A stretch of DNA of 64,000 nt from Persicaria tinctoria. Taxonomy: Eukaryota; Streptophyta; Magnoliopsida; Caryophyllales; Polygonaceae. Within the stretch, counting starts at the first letter, position 1; each line of letters starts with the position of its first letter. Made by a program: the position numbers and the translations under genes. Below, piece after piece: positions 47,701 to 61,800 of the stretch. The notes under the pieces were generated by a model. That model was not told the origin of the DNA. It saw only the letters and a list, made by a program, of their open reading frames with translations, and searched no databases. The stretch spans positions 42,545,373 through 42,609,372 of the forward strand of contig JBANSL010000008.1 of NCBI GenBank assembly GCA_037127255.1. Reading direction: 5' to 3'.

Positions 47701-50282
47701 TGGGATTTAATGAGGATGACATGTATCATGTAAACGAACGAATGTACAAGCATGGTACATGCAGCAACAGGGGAGGTCAGTTATAGCATGGTGAGATATA
47801 ACATAACGATTAGGCTAAACGCAATACGAGAATATATAAGAGTAGCGTATTAACTATCACACCTGGCAACAATGATCGCATAATAGGATGATAATGGCAT
47901 GCAATCATACAACGGAACACATTTAGAAAGCGTAGATCCTACACAATGCTAGCGATACATGATAAGGCATGGGCATAGTCAAGAGTCATTTAAAAGAGTT
48001 CAACATAATGTTCATGAAGCATGAGGCATCATCACATAGAGTAACCAAGATGACATCACCAGTGATAGATTATAAGCATGTTGGGAACAACTGTCATAGT
48101 GCACATAAAACGGTATAACAACTATCACATCATAGGACAAACATGTTCACGTAATAGAATAAGTACGGCAACTCACCATTTAGCCAGTCTTATGGGGGAG
48201 CATAAAGCCCTACATGATACTACTAGCACATATTAAAACATGACTACAACCAAGGTAATTTGAATAGATTCATTCCAACATTTAGGTGTCATGCATATGC
48301 GGAATCATGATATAGTGTGGTGTGTGATCATGCGAGGTGCCAAGTCATACATCTATGCAAGCACGAGAGGATGTCATAAAGTAATAGGGAAACACTACCG
48401 AGCGATAACATGTAAGCATGCTAGGATTACTCATTACGGAAAGCAAGTCAATCATCGGATTCGACAGTAACTAATCAGGATGAGTACAACAATTTAAGAT
48501 TATAGAAAAAGGGGATGAACCACACTATCAGGGACCTAGCTCAAGAGGATGTCAGCAATACCATTGGCAAGATATAAATTCCCACAAGTCACAACCGAGG
48601 GTCCTACACGACACTAATGGATCAACATAACATGCTATACAAATAAACATTTATTTGATAATTATAACGGTACGCAAGAAATCAATCGCTCATATTCCAA
48701 CAATATAGAAGCATGGGGGCAAGTGTAGCGGTGTATAATACGAACCTAGTAATAGGACAATATAGCTATAATACGGGGACATGAGTTCAAAACAACACAT
48801 GACATGGTAAAGCATGCATTAATCAAGACTCAATTTTCCACATACTCTCTATCCAAAGCACGTACTCATACAACAATATTAACTTGCAAGATCATCAATA
48901 GTAGTCAATTTAACGAATACAAAACAGATGGACATGCTACAGATTCTTGTCACAAGGGAATAATAAGCATCGACACGTCATTATCTAACATGTACTGGGA
49001 ATTACATATTGCATAAGGCATGTTGACGTCCAATTGCAACACGTACCCATCAAGTAAGGAACTCACTCTATCACGGTATCAAACTGAACGATCACGCTAC
49101 CATGAACCTATTCACATGGAGGACATCAATTATGCAGCTTTCAAACATATGACGTTTACATTCATGCACTTGTATGATGATGCAGCATACTAAGTAAAAC
49201 ATGTTGGATTTATAAGAATGTAACAATTGTAACTCGGACCCATACAATGGTCATTATGAACATCAAACATGTAAGCACAATTTCACATTAAAGATTAATC
49301 CGTAGGTCAAAGAGCAGTACATGTAGAATCATACGATCAGTAAGCCAAGTAAACATGCTATAACAATAAACACGTAATCATACAACATGATACAAGGCAA
49401 GACATAACATAAGCAACTTCTTACTAATGATCATTTGCAAGGTACACGCAGGAGGTTACAAAATCATGTCATGCAGTTCAGAGAGAGTCACCATTACAAC
49501 CGGACAGAGATCTCTAAGGGCAACCATTGACCTTCCCCAACTGACTCATCACCCCTCTTTCCCGTGGGACTTTGGTACGACTCTTCGTGGTAAGAAAACA
49601 CTAGTTGATCACAATAAGAATCAAGAAAGACAGCCCTAGAAACACCTTGCTTCTAACTCAAGTGACATCAAGAACTTCCAACACTCACTCAGACAACTTA
49701 ACATCCAACCATAATTCCCGACACAATGTGTTTACCAACCCAATTCCCCGTGGAAGACAATGGTATCCAAGAAAAAGCTAGATAGACCCGTCAATGTGTT
49801 AACAAACATAGTGAAAGGGGCTGTTTCACACAAGCTGGGTTTGACCACACAGAAACAAGGGTTCTCCCACTATCCCGTTTGCACAGATCAGTCAATACAT
49901 ATTTAATTGTTAGGCGTACCAATCAGACTTTAGCACATCAAACACTCAGCATAGAATCAGTCAATAACACTCATAATGATCTCCTTGGAGTCTCTCATCC
50001 CATCTGTAAAGAACAACCTAGTATTTTGCTTACCGTTCCCAACTACACCCAATAAGGGTGATCTAGCGCCTTTACTACCCACTCGCGTTCCAGTTTGGTC
50101 GGTTTTCCATGCCTTATAATAAGTCAAGTTCAATACTTAGTCCAATTTCGGTTAGGCATCTTAAGTTCATTTTGCCCTTTTTAAAATCCTTTCAAATCCT
50201 TTGAAATTCATGGGCGATTTCCAAAACATACACTCGGCCCTTGCGTACCCGAATTGCACAACCTCAGCTCTGATACCATCTT
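44761..50282 (-). mobile_element. Internal region of the second minus-strand LARD-like element
   Basis: 5.5 kb. Read on the - strand the primer-binding site is TGGTATCAGAGCTGAGG (50278-50262), and the polypurine end is beside 44761 (ttgtttttcgaggtggatga). No gag-pol sequence. It is AT-rich, with many catcata/aacatca words. The conserved block at about 47190-47450 matches 39720-39990 and, inverted, 55835-56100. Confidence 0.8.
50262..50278 (-). promoter_or_regulatory. Primer-binding site, second minus-strand element
   Basis: Read on the - strand TGGTATCAGAGCTGAGG, four bases from the LTR that starts at 50283. Confidence 0.87.
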
Positions 50283-50932
50283 TGTAACGGCCCAGAATTA
50301 TGATTTCCGGGTTACGTTTCAAGGGATAAAACCCCTTGTTCGGATCTTGCAATCCAGGTACGGGTCGAGGTTTCAAACTCTTTTAAGATTAGTATAAAGA
50401 GGGATTTCAAACCCTAAAAACCTCGAAGGGTCGTTGGGTACCCTTAACCTGTCCTGCAACTATGTCGCGGAATCCGTTTCAAATGGAAGTAAAGCGGAAG
50501 CAAAGTAAATATACAAGTGTCACGGCAAAGCCGGTCAAAACCAAAGCATGAGTGGGTAATTACCATTTTACTAAATTAGGATATTAGCTAGATTCTTCGA
50601 TTCGCCAAAAGGAAACCCCGTCATATAGACATCGAGCACTCAAATCTGCAGAGAATACCTTTAAAAAAAGAACGGGGAAAGGAATCAGATCGAGCCACTC
50701 ATGCGGGACCGGCAGTCCTCGATGAGGCCACATAGTATGTGCTATACCTAATAAAGATGCTCTAATGCAGTACGAAATTCAAACACACTAGCATGCTCCT
50801 AGTTCATAATAATGTGCAGAAATACTGTAAAGGGCCCAAGACAATGCCAAGTGGCATATCCCTCTCCTACCTCCACCCCTTCCGATAGGTGGAGACTGGC
50901 CAACTCGTGAATGCATTCCATCATAATCGGGC
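50283..50932 (-). mobile_element. LARD-family LTR, rightmost copy, first part
   Basis: Begins TGTAACGGCCCAGAATT. It is interrupted after CGGGC (50928-50932) by the plus-strand element and continues at 61947. It is more diverged from the middle LTR than the leftmost LTR is over the same stretch. Confidence 0.85.
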
Positions 50933-53900
50933 TGTAAAGGCTCGGATTTTCAAATCCTAATTTTTCGAAAAAGAATTAAAAATGAAATTAAATCGGTTTT
51001 AAAACTCGTTTAGCGAATTCCGACCGGAATATAAAATTTGACGAATAAATCCCATCATTTTTCCTTGAAAATTCAAAATAATGATTAGATAGCGATATCC
51101 TTGTCGATTTTAAAAATTTAATTGATCGAGAGAGCGAGAGTCGGGGAAACTAACATTTAAGAACTAATTACGGGATTCGAAATTCGCGTATTCGGGATTT
51201 ATTTCCGGGTATTGGTTTAACCAATTTCATACTCCACCCTTACCCACTCTACACTCACTTCACCATACCCTTCAAATTCAAACCCCACTCCCCGTCAGTT
51301 CTTCATTCACCATCATTCAGACATTCACCAACTCCCTCTATCACCATACTCATCACTGTCATCTTCATCACTGTGATCTTCTGCTATCTTCATTCACCGT
51401 ACCCACGCCACCACCATCTCGTCTGCACCATCACCATTCCATCACCGTTGTCGCACCCTCGAACCACCACCTATCACCACCTCTAGCCACCGCTACATTG
51501 TTGTCGGAACACCACCAGCGCCGCTAGCATCCACCAAGGCGCCACCAGCAGTCTCGGAGCCACCAGCGCCGTCGACGAGCCAACGAACAACCTCCTTGCT
51601 CTGTTTCGCGAAGCCTTCTTCCGGTAAGCCGTTCTTCTTCGTTTCCGATCGAAATCGCCTTCAGTCTTCACCAACACACTCACCCACATCCGGTGCAGGT
51701 CCGACGAGCCATCGCGAACCTCCGACGACGCCCAACTCTCCGATCGAGAGCTCCGAAGTCGCGAACCCGTCGGTGAGCTTCCTAGCCTTCTTTTCTTTCT
51801 CGTTCGATTCCATGCTCTCTTTTGATTCTTAGATTAGTCGTGGGTGGGAGAGAGCTGAGTGCGGGAAATCGGGAGGGATCGAGAGCTCCGGTGAGCTCGA
51901 GGTCCGGCGAGGAGAGCGGCGAGAGCGAGGGAGCAGCGCGTGCAAGGCGAGAGCGTTACGCGAGGGCGCTGGAGAGAGCGAGCCGAGAGTTCAGGGATGG
52001 GCGAACCAGAGGGCCAAGGAAGGCGGCGAGTCCGAGCTAGCTGGGCGGAACCATGGCGCAGCGAGAGCGGCGTCGGGAGCAAGGTCTCGAGCCGCAACTA
52101 TGGCGGGGTGGAAAGGCTGAAGCGAGAGGTTGAAGAAGCTGACGTAGCTTGGCCCACCTTGCTAACATTTCATAGTTTTATATATATACTCCGTATTTGT
52201 TATATAACCGGGTTTGGATTAATTGCCGGTTCGGTTTGGTTCTGTTCGGGTTTAACCGTTTACTTATCTAATTAGTTAGTGGTGATTAAAATAAAGATAA
52301 AATATTATTTTGGGAGAATTATAAGGGTTGTTTTATTAAATAAAAATGGTCGGGATTTTAGGGGATTTGGAAATAATTTATAAAGGTGTTTAATAAATGG
52401 TATTTAAATTGTCATATAATACTATTGAGATTTAAAATATATTATTGGGACTTAAAGAATTGTAAAGAATTTGGAAACGAATTTTAAGATTGGAAAGTAA
52501 TCCAATAAATAAATTTAAAAGGGAATTTGGCGAGTATTTTCAATGGTCGGAATACTTAACTATCTAACTGGGATTCGAAACGGTTTTGAAACTAACTTGG
52601 AAATAAGACTTATTCAATGACTAACTAGCATGATATTATGATCGTTTGACTAACAGTATGATATGTATGACTAATAGCATGACTTGTGATGAATTATTAT
52701 ATGAGATTAAATGTTGGATAATTATGACGATCTAGTAGGATTTTATATCACACAAATTATGTCTTATGATTTTGATGAACCGTTGAGGTATATGCGGAAT
52801 TGATGTATATGAACATGCGGAATTGGTTGAATGATTTATGGAGAACGATGTGGTCTTGGGGAGCGGATGATGCGATAAAAGGACTTTCATAATATGTTAC
52901 TTGTTCTATTGATCGAGGTGTGCTTGAGTGCTTAATAGTTGGATGTAGACTTATGTATATTCCATTACGTACTAGGTGATACTCTGTGATTGTGACTACT
53001 ATGTGCTGGATTCTTCTATTGCCGATCTGATAGCCAGGTAAGTACCTCCGGGGCTTACTCAGTAACCAGTACCTCCTGCCTGATGTGTCATATAGTATGT
53101 AGGTGTTGCATATGCATAAGAGCATGTCATGTAGTATCATGCTTAGGAATTGCATTTACGAATGAGCATCCTTATTCTGTATGCGTTTGAATACAGAACG
53201 GCCGTTATCTGTGAGTCCTAGAGTCCTTGCTAGGGTCATAGGGCAGCCCAGCTTCATCGGGTGTTGTCCTCCTCGAGTCATTTATATATATCACGAGATA
53301 CGAGATGGGCATGAGATATGATATGATGATGAGATATGATATGATGATGAGATTTGATATGATTATAGCATCGAACTGGCCAGTCTCCACCCTATCTGTA
53401 AGGGGGGTGGTGGTAGAAGAGGGATATACCACTTGGTATTCTTTGTTAAGGCCTTACTTAATATTATGCACATATGAATTAGGAACATGATAGTGTGGTA
53501 ATATTCCATTAATGCATGAAGGCATCCTTTATTCTAGGTATAGGCGTATTATATGTCCTCAGCGCGGTCAGAGGACCCGCGGGTGGACTCTTGGCCTGAC
53601 TTGGTGGTATAGTTTCAGGTACCCGATACACTACTTGATTTTGTGCTGTTATGACGGGGTCTATTCATATGGCGGAGAGTGAGTGTTGAAATTTGACTTC
53701 ACCAGATTCATGCTTTTGGGATTCTCCCTACTTATACTCTGTTTTGACCCGGCTCTGCCGTGGCACTGATTGTATCATTTTCAGAACTTATGCCTTTGCA
53801 TGATAAAGGATTTCTCGCGTTGTAGACTTAGGACAGGTACAGGGGTTTACCCCGGGGTCTCCAACGGACCTTACAGATTTGGGTGCGAAATCCCACTTTA

Positions 53901-54012
53901 AACTACAACCCTTCGGTTTCAAACCTTCAACCTGTACTCGGAGCGCAAGATCGTAACGAGGGGTTTTATCCCTCGAAACGTAACTCGGGAATTATAATCC
54001 CGGGCCGTTACA
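50933..54012 (+). mobile_element. 5' LTR of the complete LARD-like element
   Basis: Starts TGTAAAGGCTCGGATTTTC and ends ...ATCCCGGGCCGTTACA. A CT-rich, ACC-repeat stretch (51220-51560) and a GC-rich stretch (51600-52140) give short open frames without known domains. A palindrome AACGGCCGTT at 53197-53206 and an inverted repeat near the 3' end (cgggaattataatcccg) are conserved in the family. Confidence 0.95.
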
Positions 54013-54016
54013 AAGG

Positions 54017-54029
54017 TGGTATCAGGGCT
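54017..54029 (+). promoter_or_regulatory. Primer-binding site of the complete element
   Basis: TGGTATCAGGGCT, four bases after the LTR end. The usual site has AGAGC, so one position differs from the tRNA-Met complement. Confidence 0.85.
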
Positions 54030-57000
54030 GAGGTTTCGCAATCCGAGTACAATAGGTTGAAGAGGTTTTGAAAATCGCCCCATGTTTTAAAATGGTTTTG
54101 GAAAATATTTTATAAAGGGAAAAATGAATTTAATTGGACTTAAAACCTAAAATGAATAAAGGGGAAATAATCTCGTGGGTAGAGACCCAAGCGGTAGACA
54201 TCCCTTATGGATGTAGATTTCGAGGAACAGTAGGCAAAATACTAGCTTTTATTTACAGATGGGCCTAGAAGACTCCAAGGAACACCACGGAGGTTGGAGT
54301 GTTGAGTTAGGAGGCCGTGAGGTTTTGCCCCTCCGGTCAGTCGTCCCTCGAAGGACGGCATAGATCGTCTCTATGCTTACGTTTATATATGTACATATAT
54401 GCAATTGAGCTCGAGGGCGATCCTCCTCAAAGAGGATCATATTAATATTGTTGATTTCTTCTGTGATGAGTGCTCTATTGTGCTTAGGATAACGAACTAA
54501 TCAGTATGCCTTGACTTGAATCATGTGTTGAATAACTGTGCAAACAGGGATAGTGGGAGAAAACGTTGTTCTTATGTAATTGGAATTCCTGTTTTGTCGA
54601 AATAGCCATTTCATAATTCAAACCCCCTGATGGTTCTGACTCTGTCATCCGCCCCACCAAAACATCTAGGCATGTTATCAAGGGTCGAGAAGCATCCGCT
54701 CCCCTGTTTAGAGTCTTGTTTCGTATCCCACCATCGATACTTTTATTGAGTCTCGTACCTGTGGTCGGGGTCTTTCACGGGAAATTTGGGTCGGTCAACT
54801 AAATACCTTCGGAAATCGTGTCGGATGTGAGGGTTACCTAAGTAGGTTAGTGGGAGTGAGGATTTAAATCGTTTCGAGATAGAAGTGAGTTGTCTTATGG
54901 AGTCATCCCTTTCGATCCTCGTAATGGCCAACCATGTCTTCTTGTCACAAGAGTCTAAACACGAGTTCTACCCTCATCTCTCGGAAACGGCGTGAAAGTC
55001 CTTGTGTCCTACCCAGCAAGTCATAATAGCGTCCCACGGGGAAACGGGGTGGTGAGTCGGTGATTGTCCTTAGAGAATTCTATTGAGCTATAATAATGGC
55101 CTCCTTGTGATTTCATGAAATTGTATATTGGTATAATTCAGCATGACTTGCCTAGTACCTTGCATGGTTGCACTTATGAGTAGATGTATGTGTCGTATGT
55201 ATTGAATCCCCATGATTACCGTCTCGCTATGAACTAGGTCCATGATAGTGTGCTCAACTCTCGTTGTATGTTAAAATGTGAATTGGATGACTTAGCATGC
55301 CAGATGAACCTCATTAGACCTCATGACTGTGTACATGTTTAATAAGTATTGCTACTATCATGTAGGATATATACCTCCCAGTTATAAGCCCTCATATGAT
55401 TGTGTGACATCTTAGTCTTAGTATGTGAATATGGATGTATGTGATGAGATAGTTGCTATACCAACCCTGCATGAACTGACCATACCCTTAGCAGGATTTT
55501 TAGGGTACATCTTAGCATGCTTTTCGTAATATTATGACTTGCTTAATTGTGTATCTAAATGAGTGATAAGTCGTGCATATGATATCCTGTGATGTTTGCT
55601 AGATCTTGCATAACTTGGGCCATATATGTCCCATGTCAGTCTGTGCATACATGTTCTTAGTCTGTCAAGCATGATTGGTGAATGAAATGATAAGTTGCTA
55701 GCTTGTTCTGCACACATATAAAGATGATTATAGGAACATGTTATGAATGCGTAAATCGATATTCCTTGAGATAGGTGCATACTAGTGTGAAATAATGTGA
55801 TCATATCTCTTGATTTTTATGTGTTTGCGTGCCATAATTATAAGGGCATCGTTGTAACTCTCGGGTTGTAATCTTATCCTTGGTCTCGTCGTCCCTAGTC
55901 CTGGTCCATGCCTGAACTCTTAAGGAAGTCATGTTGTCTGTTCTTGTCCCTCCTCTATCTCTGTAACTTCTAACCCCTTGTGATCCCTTTGATGAATGTC
56001 GACATGGAAGGAAGAGTAAACAACCGTGTAGTACCAGAGCGGCGCAGCGGAATCGTGGTGGGCCCATAACCCACAAACTCCAGGACCGACATCACCGATG
56101 GCACAAAAGGGACGGTTACGCTTCAAAGATGGCAGTCGTGGATCCGATCATTAGGAATGACTCAAGGAAGGGCGTTCTTCATTCGAATTATGGTTTCTTC
56201 TATGCTAATTGGAAGGGATGTTGTGTGATAGGCCTAGAACTGACATAACCAAATATGTGGTGGTTGATATGCTGAGTTGGTAGTGAGTAATTGCATGATT
56301 GTCTTGTGTCTATGATGATGTGCCTTGATGCTTGAGTATACTGATGTGCTAATGAGTAAGGTGTGAGGTATATATGATGGATGGTTCTTCTTTCAGGAAC
56401 ATGGGACGCGAGGTTCTTCGGTAAGTTAGGTTGAATAGTGGTTGGTGGGTTTAATGTCTTCGGATGTGGTCTTTGGTAGTGTGAGATAGAGTACAGGAAG
56501 AATGCATTAACGTAGGTAGAGTCGAGTGAGTTAGGACTGGTAGGAGGTAGTAAGTAGTGGGGTTCTCAGATGAGCTTCTAGAAAGGTCTCAGTTAGAGGT
56601 GGAAGTATAGAAAAGTAGTGTGTGAGGGTATAGGTAGTTTGGATAGTTCTAGAGGTGGCTGGATATGCTATGAGTGGTCGAGGAGTTCTTGTAGTGGAAG
56701 TTCTATTAGACGGGTTGGTGCGCTAAGGGTAGTATCTAGGTAGTCTAGGAGCAGAGTTTGGGCAACATAAGGATGATCGATTAAGGAACGCCTGAGAAAT
56801 CATAGAATTTAGGACTAGATGGTGTGTGCTGTGAGTGGGAGCGATTTCGGTAAGGGATGAGGTTGAGGAATTGCCAAGGAAGAGTAGTATGAGGTTGTTT
56901 GGGAAGTTATCGATCGAGGATATTAGGTTGTTCACATCAGGGTTGTTCGTATGATGAGTAGTTGGGGTTGTTTAGATAGGATTGATAATGTTTGGGGAAT

Positions 57001-58845
57001 TTATGAGTGGAGGATCTCTAGATGCGTTGTTGGAGGATTTTGGCATAATGAATGAATCGAGATTTATGAGTGGAGTTCATTGTGGCTATTGAGGTAATTG
57101 AGGATGTGAGATGAATCTTCAAGGAAATGCTGGTAGCTATGCAATGATGTAGTTTAGATTCCTAGTAAGACTGTGGGTTTAAGGTTGAGATAGAGAGATT
57201 ATGCGCATGGATTTGGGAACTAGGCAAAGCAGAAGGTATTGAGGACGCTAGAGAGATTTTTGAAGGTTGGTGAAGTTGCGGTGCTTAGGAAATTCGGACG
57301 AGGATGTCATAGGAATTCGGTGAAAATGATGATCGGTACATAAGGGTTTAAGTGGTACATTTTTCGATGTTTAAGGAAGCGCGATCTGAGGTAATTTGGG
57401 GAAACATGCGGAGTTGAGGGAATTAGTCATGGTAGAGTATGCTGGGAAGAGGATCTAGAATGGGTCGGCTTGAGGGTCATGGTGATTCGTGGTTGGGAGT
57501 ACCACTAGTTGGGATCTGCGTTAGAATTGGTCAGGGGTGTCAGGTGTGAGATGGTCAGCGTGAGTTGGGTCCTTAGAGGTGGATGGTTAGTGAGAGTGGT
57601 TAGTGGCGTGGGAAGTATGATTGGGTTAGCAAGTTGATTCGAGATGTCTCTTTGGGGGATGATGTTCAGGTGGAGTCTTGGTAGTAGATCGAGTTGTTTA
57701 GCTTGTCGGAATGAGGGAATTTTATGATTTGGGAACTCCGAGAGATAGTTTTAAATAGTCGAGTGGAAGGTAGGACTTGAGATCGGGATGTCGAAGTGGA
57801 TTGGCTCTTAGATGGCTTGATGACATATGATTTGAGATACCTAGTAGTTGGTTTGGGTATTCGGCCTAGATTGCGAATAGTTATGAGGCTAGAAGGGTTA
57901 TTTGTGAGCAGGATACAATGATGCCTAGAACTGGTAGTGGATTGAGCTGGTAGACCTCGGTGAAGTTGGCCTTAGTGAAAGGGATGGTGAGTAGTGGTCG
58001 TGTCTCATCATGATTGGTAGTGTAAGACAGATTCTCCTGAGATAGTGATCTAGTGTATACTTTACTTGGGGGTCAAATGTTGTGCGAATTCTATGCTATA
58101 GACGATGTTGATTCTCTGATGTGTTGTCGTTGACGATAGGGAACTATTAGTACTAACATAGTTATCCCTGAACTCGATTGAATGCTACTGTACGGAAACA
58201 GTTATTTGCCTCTAATGCGATGACGCTTGGTAGTTAGAATGAGTATGATGTACTTATCTGATGGATATAACGTGTGCTTATATGATTGATATGGTGTGTA
58301 ACTTCCGTGAGATGATGTGATAAATTCTACCATATATGATACTATGTTAGATATGTTATGCTATGTGGCTATTCTTGAGGTGATTATGTTATGCTATTAG
58401 ACGTGAGGTGCTATTGTTATTCGATATATATACATGATGCTTGATGATGGAATTGATAGAAATTGAACCGTTGAACTTTGATTATGTCTTAGAACCTAGG
58501 AACGGAATATGAGATTAGCCTTTAGAAGTGGATGATATGATGAATGAAGAGGTTAGGGATGCTTTTGACTAAGGCCGAACTTGAAGTTTTGAACGGTGTT
58601 TTAAAGAGGACGTTGTGATGTTTTGAGTTATGATATGACCGAGGAGTCGGAGTAAGGATGTGGTATGGGCCCATATCACATTCTTGCTACGGTCTATTGG
58701 GGATATTATGATCACGACAACGGTACTATGAGGATCTCATAAGGGCACTTATGAGATACTTACGGGGTCAATGACATGATCCTTGGACTCACCAATTTCA
58801 AACTTCATCCCCTATTTTAAAATGATTTTAGTCTCGGGGACGAGA

Positions 58846-58866
58846 CTTGTTTTTAGAGGTGGATGA
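58846..58866 (+). promoter_or_regulatory. Polypurine tract region of the complete element
   Basis: TTTTTAGAGGTGGATGA directly before the 3' LTR. The same motif, inverted, borders both minus-strand LTRs at 37931 and 44761. Confidence 0.75.
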
Positions 58867-61800
58867 TGTAAAGGCTCGGATTTTCAAATCCTAATTTTTC
58901 GAAAAAGAATTAAAAATGAAATTAAATCGGTTTTAAAACTCGTTTAGCGAATTCCGACCGGAATATAAAATTTGACGAATAAATCCCATCATTTTTCCTT
59001 GAAAATTCAAAATAATGATCAGATAGCGATATCCTTGTCGATTTTAAAAATTTAATTGATCGAGAGAGCGAGAGTCGGGGAAACTAACATTTAAGAACTA
59101 ATTACGGGATTCGAAATTCGCGTATTCGGGATTTATTTCCGGGTATTGGTTTAACCAATTTCATACTCCACCCTTACCCACTCTACACTCACTTCACCAT
59201 ACCCTTCAAATTCAAACCCCACTCCCCGTCAGTTCTTCATTCACCATCATTCAGACATTCACCAACTCCCTCTATCACCATACTCATCACTGTCATCTTC
59301 ATCACTGTGATCTTCTGCTATCTTCATTCACCGTACCCACGCCACCACCATCTCGTCTGCACCATCACCATTCCATCACCGTTGTCGCACCCTCGAACCA
59401 CCACCTATCACCACCTCTAGCCACCGCTACATTGTTGTCGGAACACCACCAGCGCCGCTAGCATCCACCAAGGCGCCACCAGCAGTCTCGGAGCCACCAG
59501 CGCCGTCGACGAGCCAACGAACAACCTCTTTGCTCTGTTTCGCGAAGCCTTCTTCCGGTAAGACGTTCTTCTTCGTTTCCGATCGAAATCGCCTTCAGTC
59601 TTCACCAACACACTCACCCACATCCGGTGCAGGTCCGACGAGCCATCGCGAACCTCCGACGACGCCCAACTCTCCGATCGAGAGCTCCGAAGTCGCGAAC
59701 CCGTCGGTGAGCTTCCTAGCCTTCTTTTCTTTCTCGTTCGATTCCATGCTCTCTTTTGATTCTTAGATTAGTCGTGGGTGGGAGAGAGCCGAGTGCGGGA
59801 AATCGGGAGGGATCGAGAGCTCCGGTGAGCTCGAGGTCCGGCGAGGAGAGCGGCGAGAGCGAGGGAGCAGCGCGTGCAAGGCGAGAGCGTTACGCGAGGG
59901 CGCTGGAGAGAGCGAGCCGAGAGTTCAGGGATGGGCGAACCAGAGGGCCAAGGAAGGCGGCGAGTCCGAGCTAGCTGGGCGGAACCATGGCGCAGCGAGA
60001 GCGGCGTCGGGAGCAAGGTCTCGAGCCGCAACTATGGCGGGGTGGAAAGGCTGAAGCGAGAGGTTGAAGAAGCTGACGTAGCTTGGCCCACCTTGCTAAC
60101 ATTTCATAGTTTTATATATATACTCCGTATTTGTTATATAACCGGGTTTGGATTAATTGCCGGTTCGGTTTGGTTCTGTTCGGGTTTAACCGTTTACTTA
60201 TCTAATTAGTTAGTGGTGATTAAAATAAAGATAAAATATTATTTTGGGAGAATTATAAGGGTTGTTTTATTAAATAAAAATGGTCGGGATTTTAGGGGAT
60301 TTGGAAATAATTTATAAAGGTGTTTAATAAATGGTATTTAAATTGTCATATAATACTATTGAGATTTAAAATATATTATTGGGACTTAAAGAATTGTAAA
60401 GAATTTGGAAACGAATTTTAAGATTGGAAAGTAATCCAATAAATAAATTTAAAAGGGAATTTGGCGAGTATTTTCAATGGTCAGAATACTTAACTATCTA
60501 ACTGGGATTCGAAACGGTTTTGAAACTAACTTGGAAATAAGACTTATTCAATGACTAACTAGCATGATATTATGATCGTTTGACCAACAGTATGATATGT
60601 ATGACTAATAGCATGACTTGTGATGAATTATTATATGAGATTAAATGTTGGATAATTATGACGATCTAGTAGGATTTTATATCACACAAATTATGTCTTA
60701 TGATTTTGATGAACCGTTGAGGTATATGCGGAATTGATGTATATGAACATGCGGAATTGGTTGAATGATTTATGGAGAACGATGTGGTCTTGTGGAGCGG
60801 ATGATGCGATAAAAGGACTTTCATAATATGTTACTTGTTCTATTGATCGAGGTGTGCTTGAGTGCTTAATAGTTGGATGTAGACTTATGTATATTCCATT
60901 ACGTACTAGGTGATACTCTGTGATTGTGACTACTATGTGCTGGATTCTTCTATTGCCGATCTGCTAGCTAGGTAAGTACCTCCGGGGCTTACTCAGTAAC
61001 CAGTACCTCCTGCCTGATGTGTCATATAGTATGTAGGTGTTGCATATGCATAAGAGCATGTCATGTAGTATCATGCTTAGGAATTGCATTTACGATTGAG
61101 CATCCTTATTCTGTATGCGTTTGAATACAGAACGGCCGTTATTTGTGAGTCCTAGAGTCCTTGCTAGGGTCATAGGGCAGCCCAGCTTCATCGGGTGTTG
61201 TCCTCCTCGAGTCATTTATATATATCACGAGATACGAGATGGGCGTGAGATATGATATGATGATGAGATATGATATGATGATGAGATTTGATATGATTAT
61301 AGCATCGAACTGGCCAGTCTCCACCCTATCTGTAAGGGGGGTGGTGGTAGAAGAGGGATATACCACTTGGTATTCTTTGTTAAGGCCTTACTTAATATTA
61401 TGCACATATGAATTAGGAACATGATAGTGTGGTAATATTCCAGTAATGCATGAAGGCATCCTTTATTCTAGGTATAGGCGTATTATATGTCCTCAGCGCG
61501 GTCAGAGGACCCGCGGGCGGACTCTTGGCCTGACTTGGTGGTATAGTTTCAGGTACCCGATACACTACTTGATTTTGTGCTGTTATGACGGGGTCTATTC
61601 ATATGGCGGAGAGTGAGTGTTGAAATTTGACTTCACCAGATTCATGCTTTTGGGATTCTCCCTACTTATACTCTGTTTTGACCCGGCTCTGCCGTGGCAC
61701 TGATTGTATCATTTTCAGAACTTATGCCTTTGCATGATAAAGGATTTCTCGCGTTGTAGACTTAGGACAGGTATAGGGGTTTACCCCGGGGTCTCCAACG

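Larger units (their letters stand above)
54013..58866 (+). mobile_element. Internal region of the complete LARD-like element (no coding genes)
   Basis: Begins with the primer site and ends with the polypurine tract. Neither strand shows gag, protease, integrase or reverse transcriptase motifs; the longest open frames are under 100 codons. 54200-54360 and 55835-56100 match, inverted, the non-coding blocks of the minus-strand copies, implying selection or recent common origin of non-coding sequence. Confidence 0.85.

Noticed and set aside
51596..52275. Open frames in the LARD LTR (78-111 codons), duplicated at 59530-60209
   Set aside because: They are identical only because they sit in the two LTRs of one element. 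GC-rich low-complexity sequence without recognisable domains.
53300..53370. Tandem gatatgat/gagatatgat repeats encoding Met-Arg-Tyr-Asp runs
   Set aside because: Simple-sequence expansion inside the LTR, present in both LTRs, not a gene.
54013..58866. Hidden gag-pol in the LARD internal region
   Set aside because: I looked for protease DSGA, integrase DDE, reverse transcriptase YVDD/YIDD and RNase H motifs on both strands and saw none; only a profile search could reveal extreme remnants.
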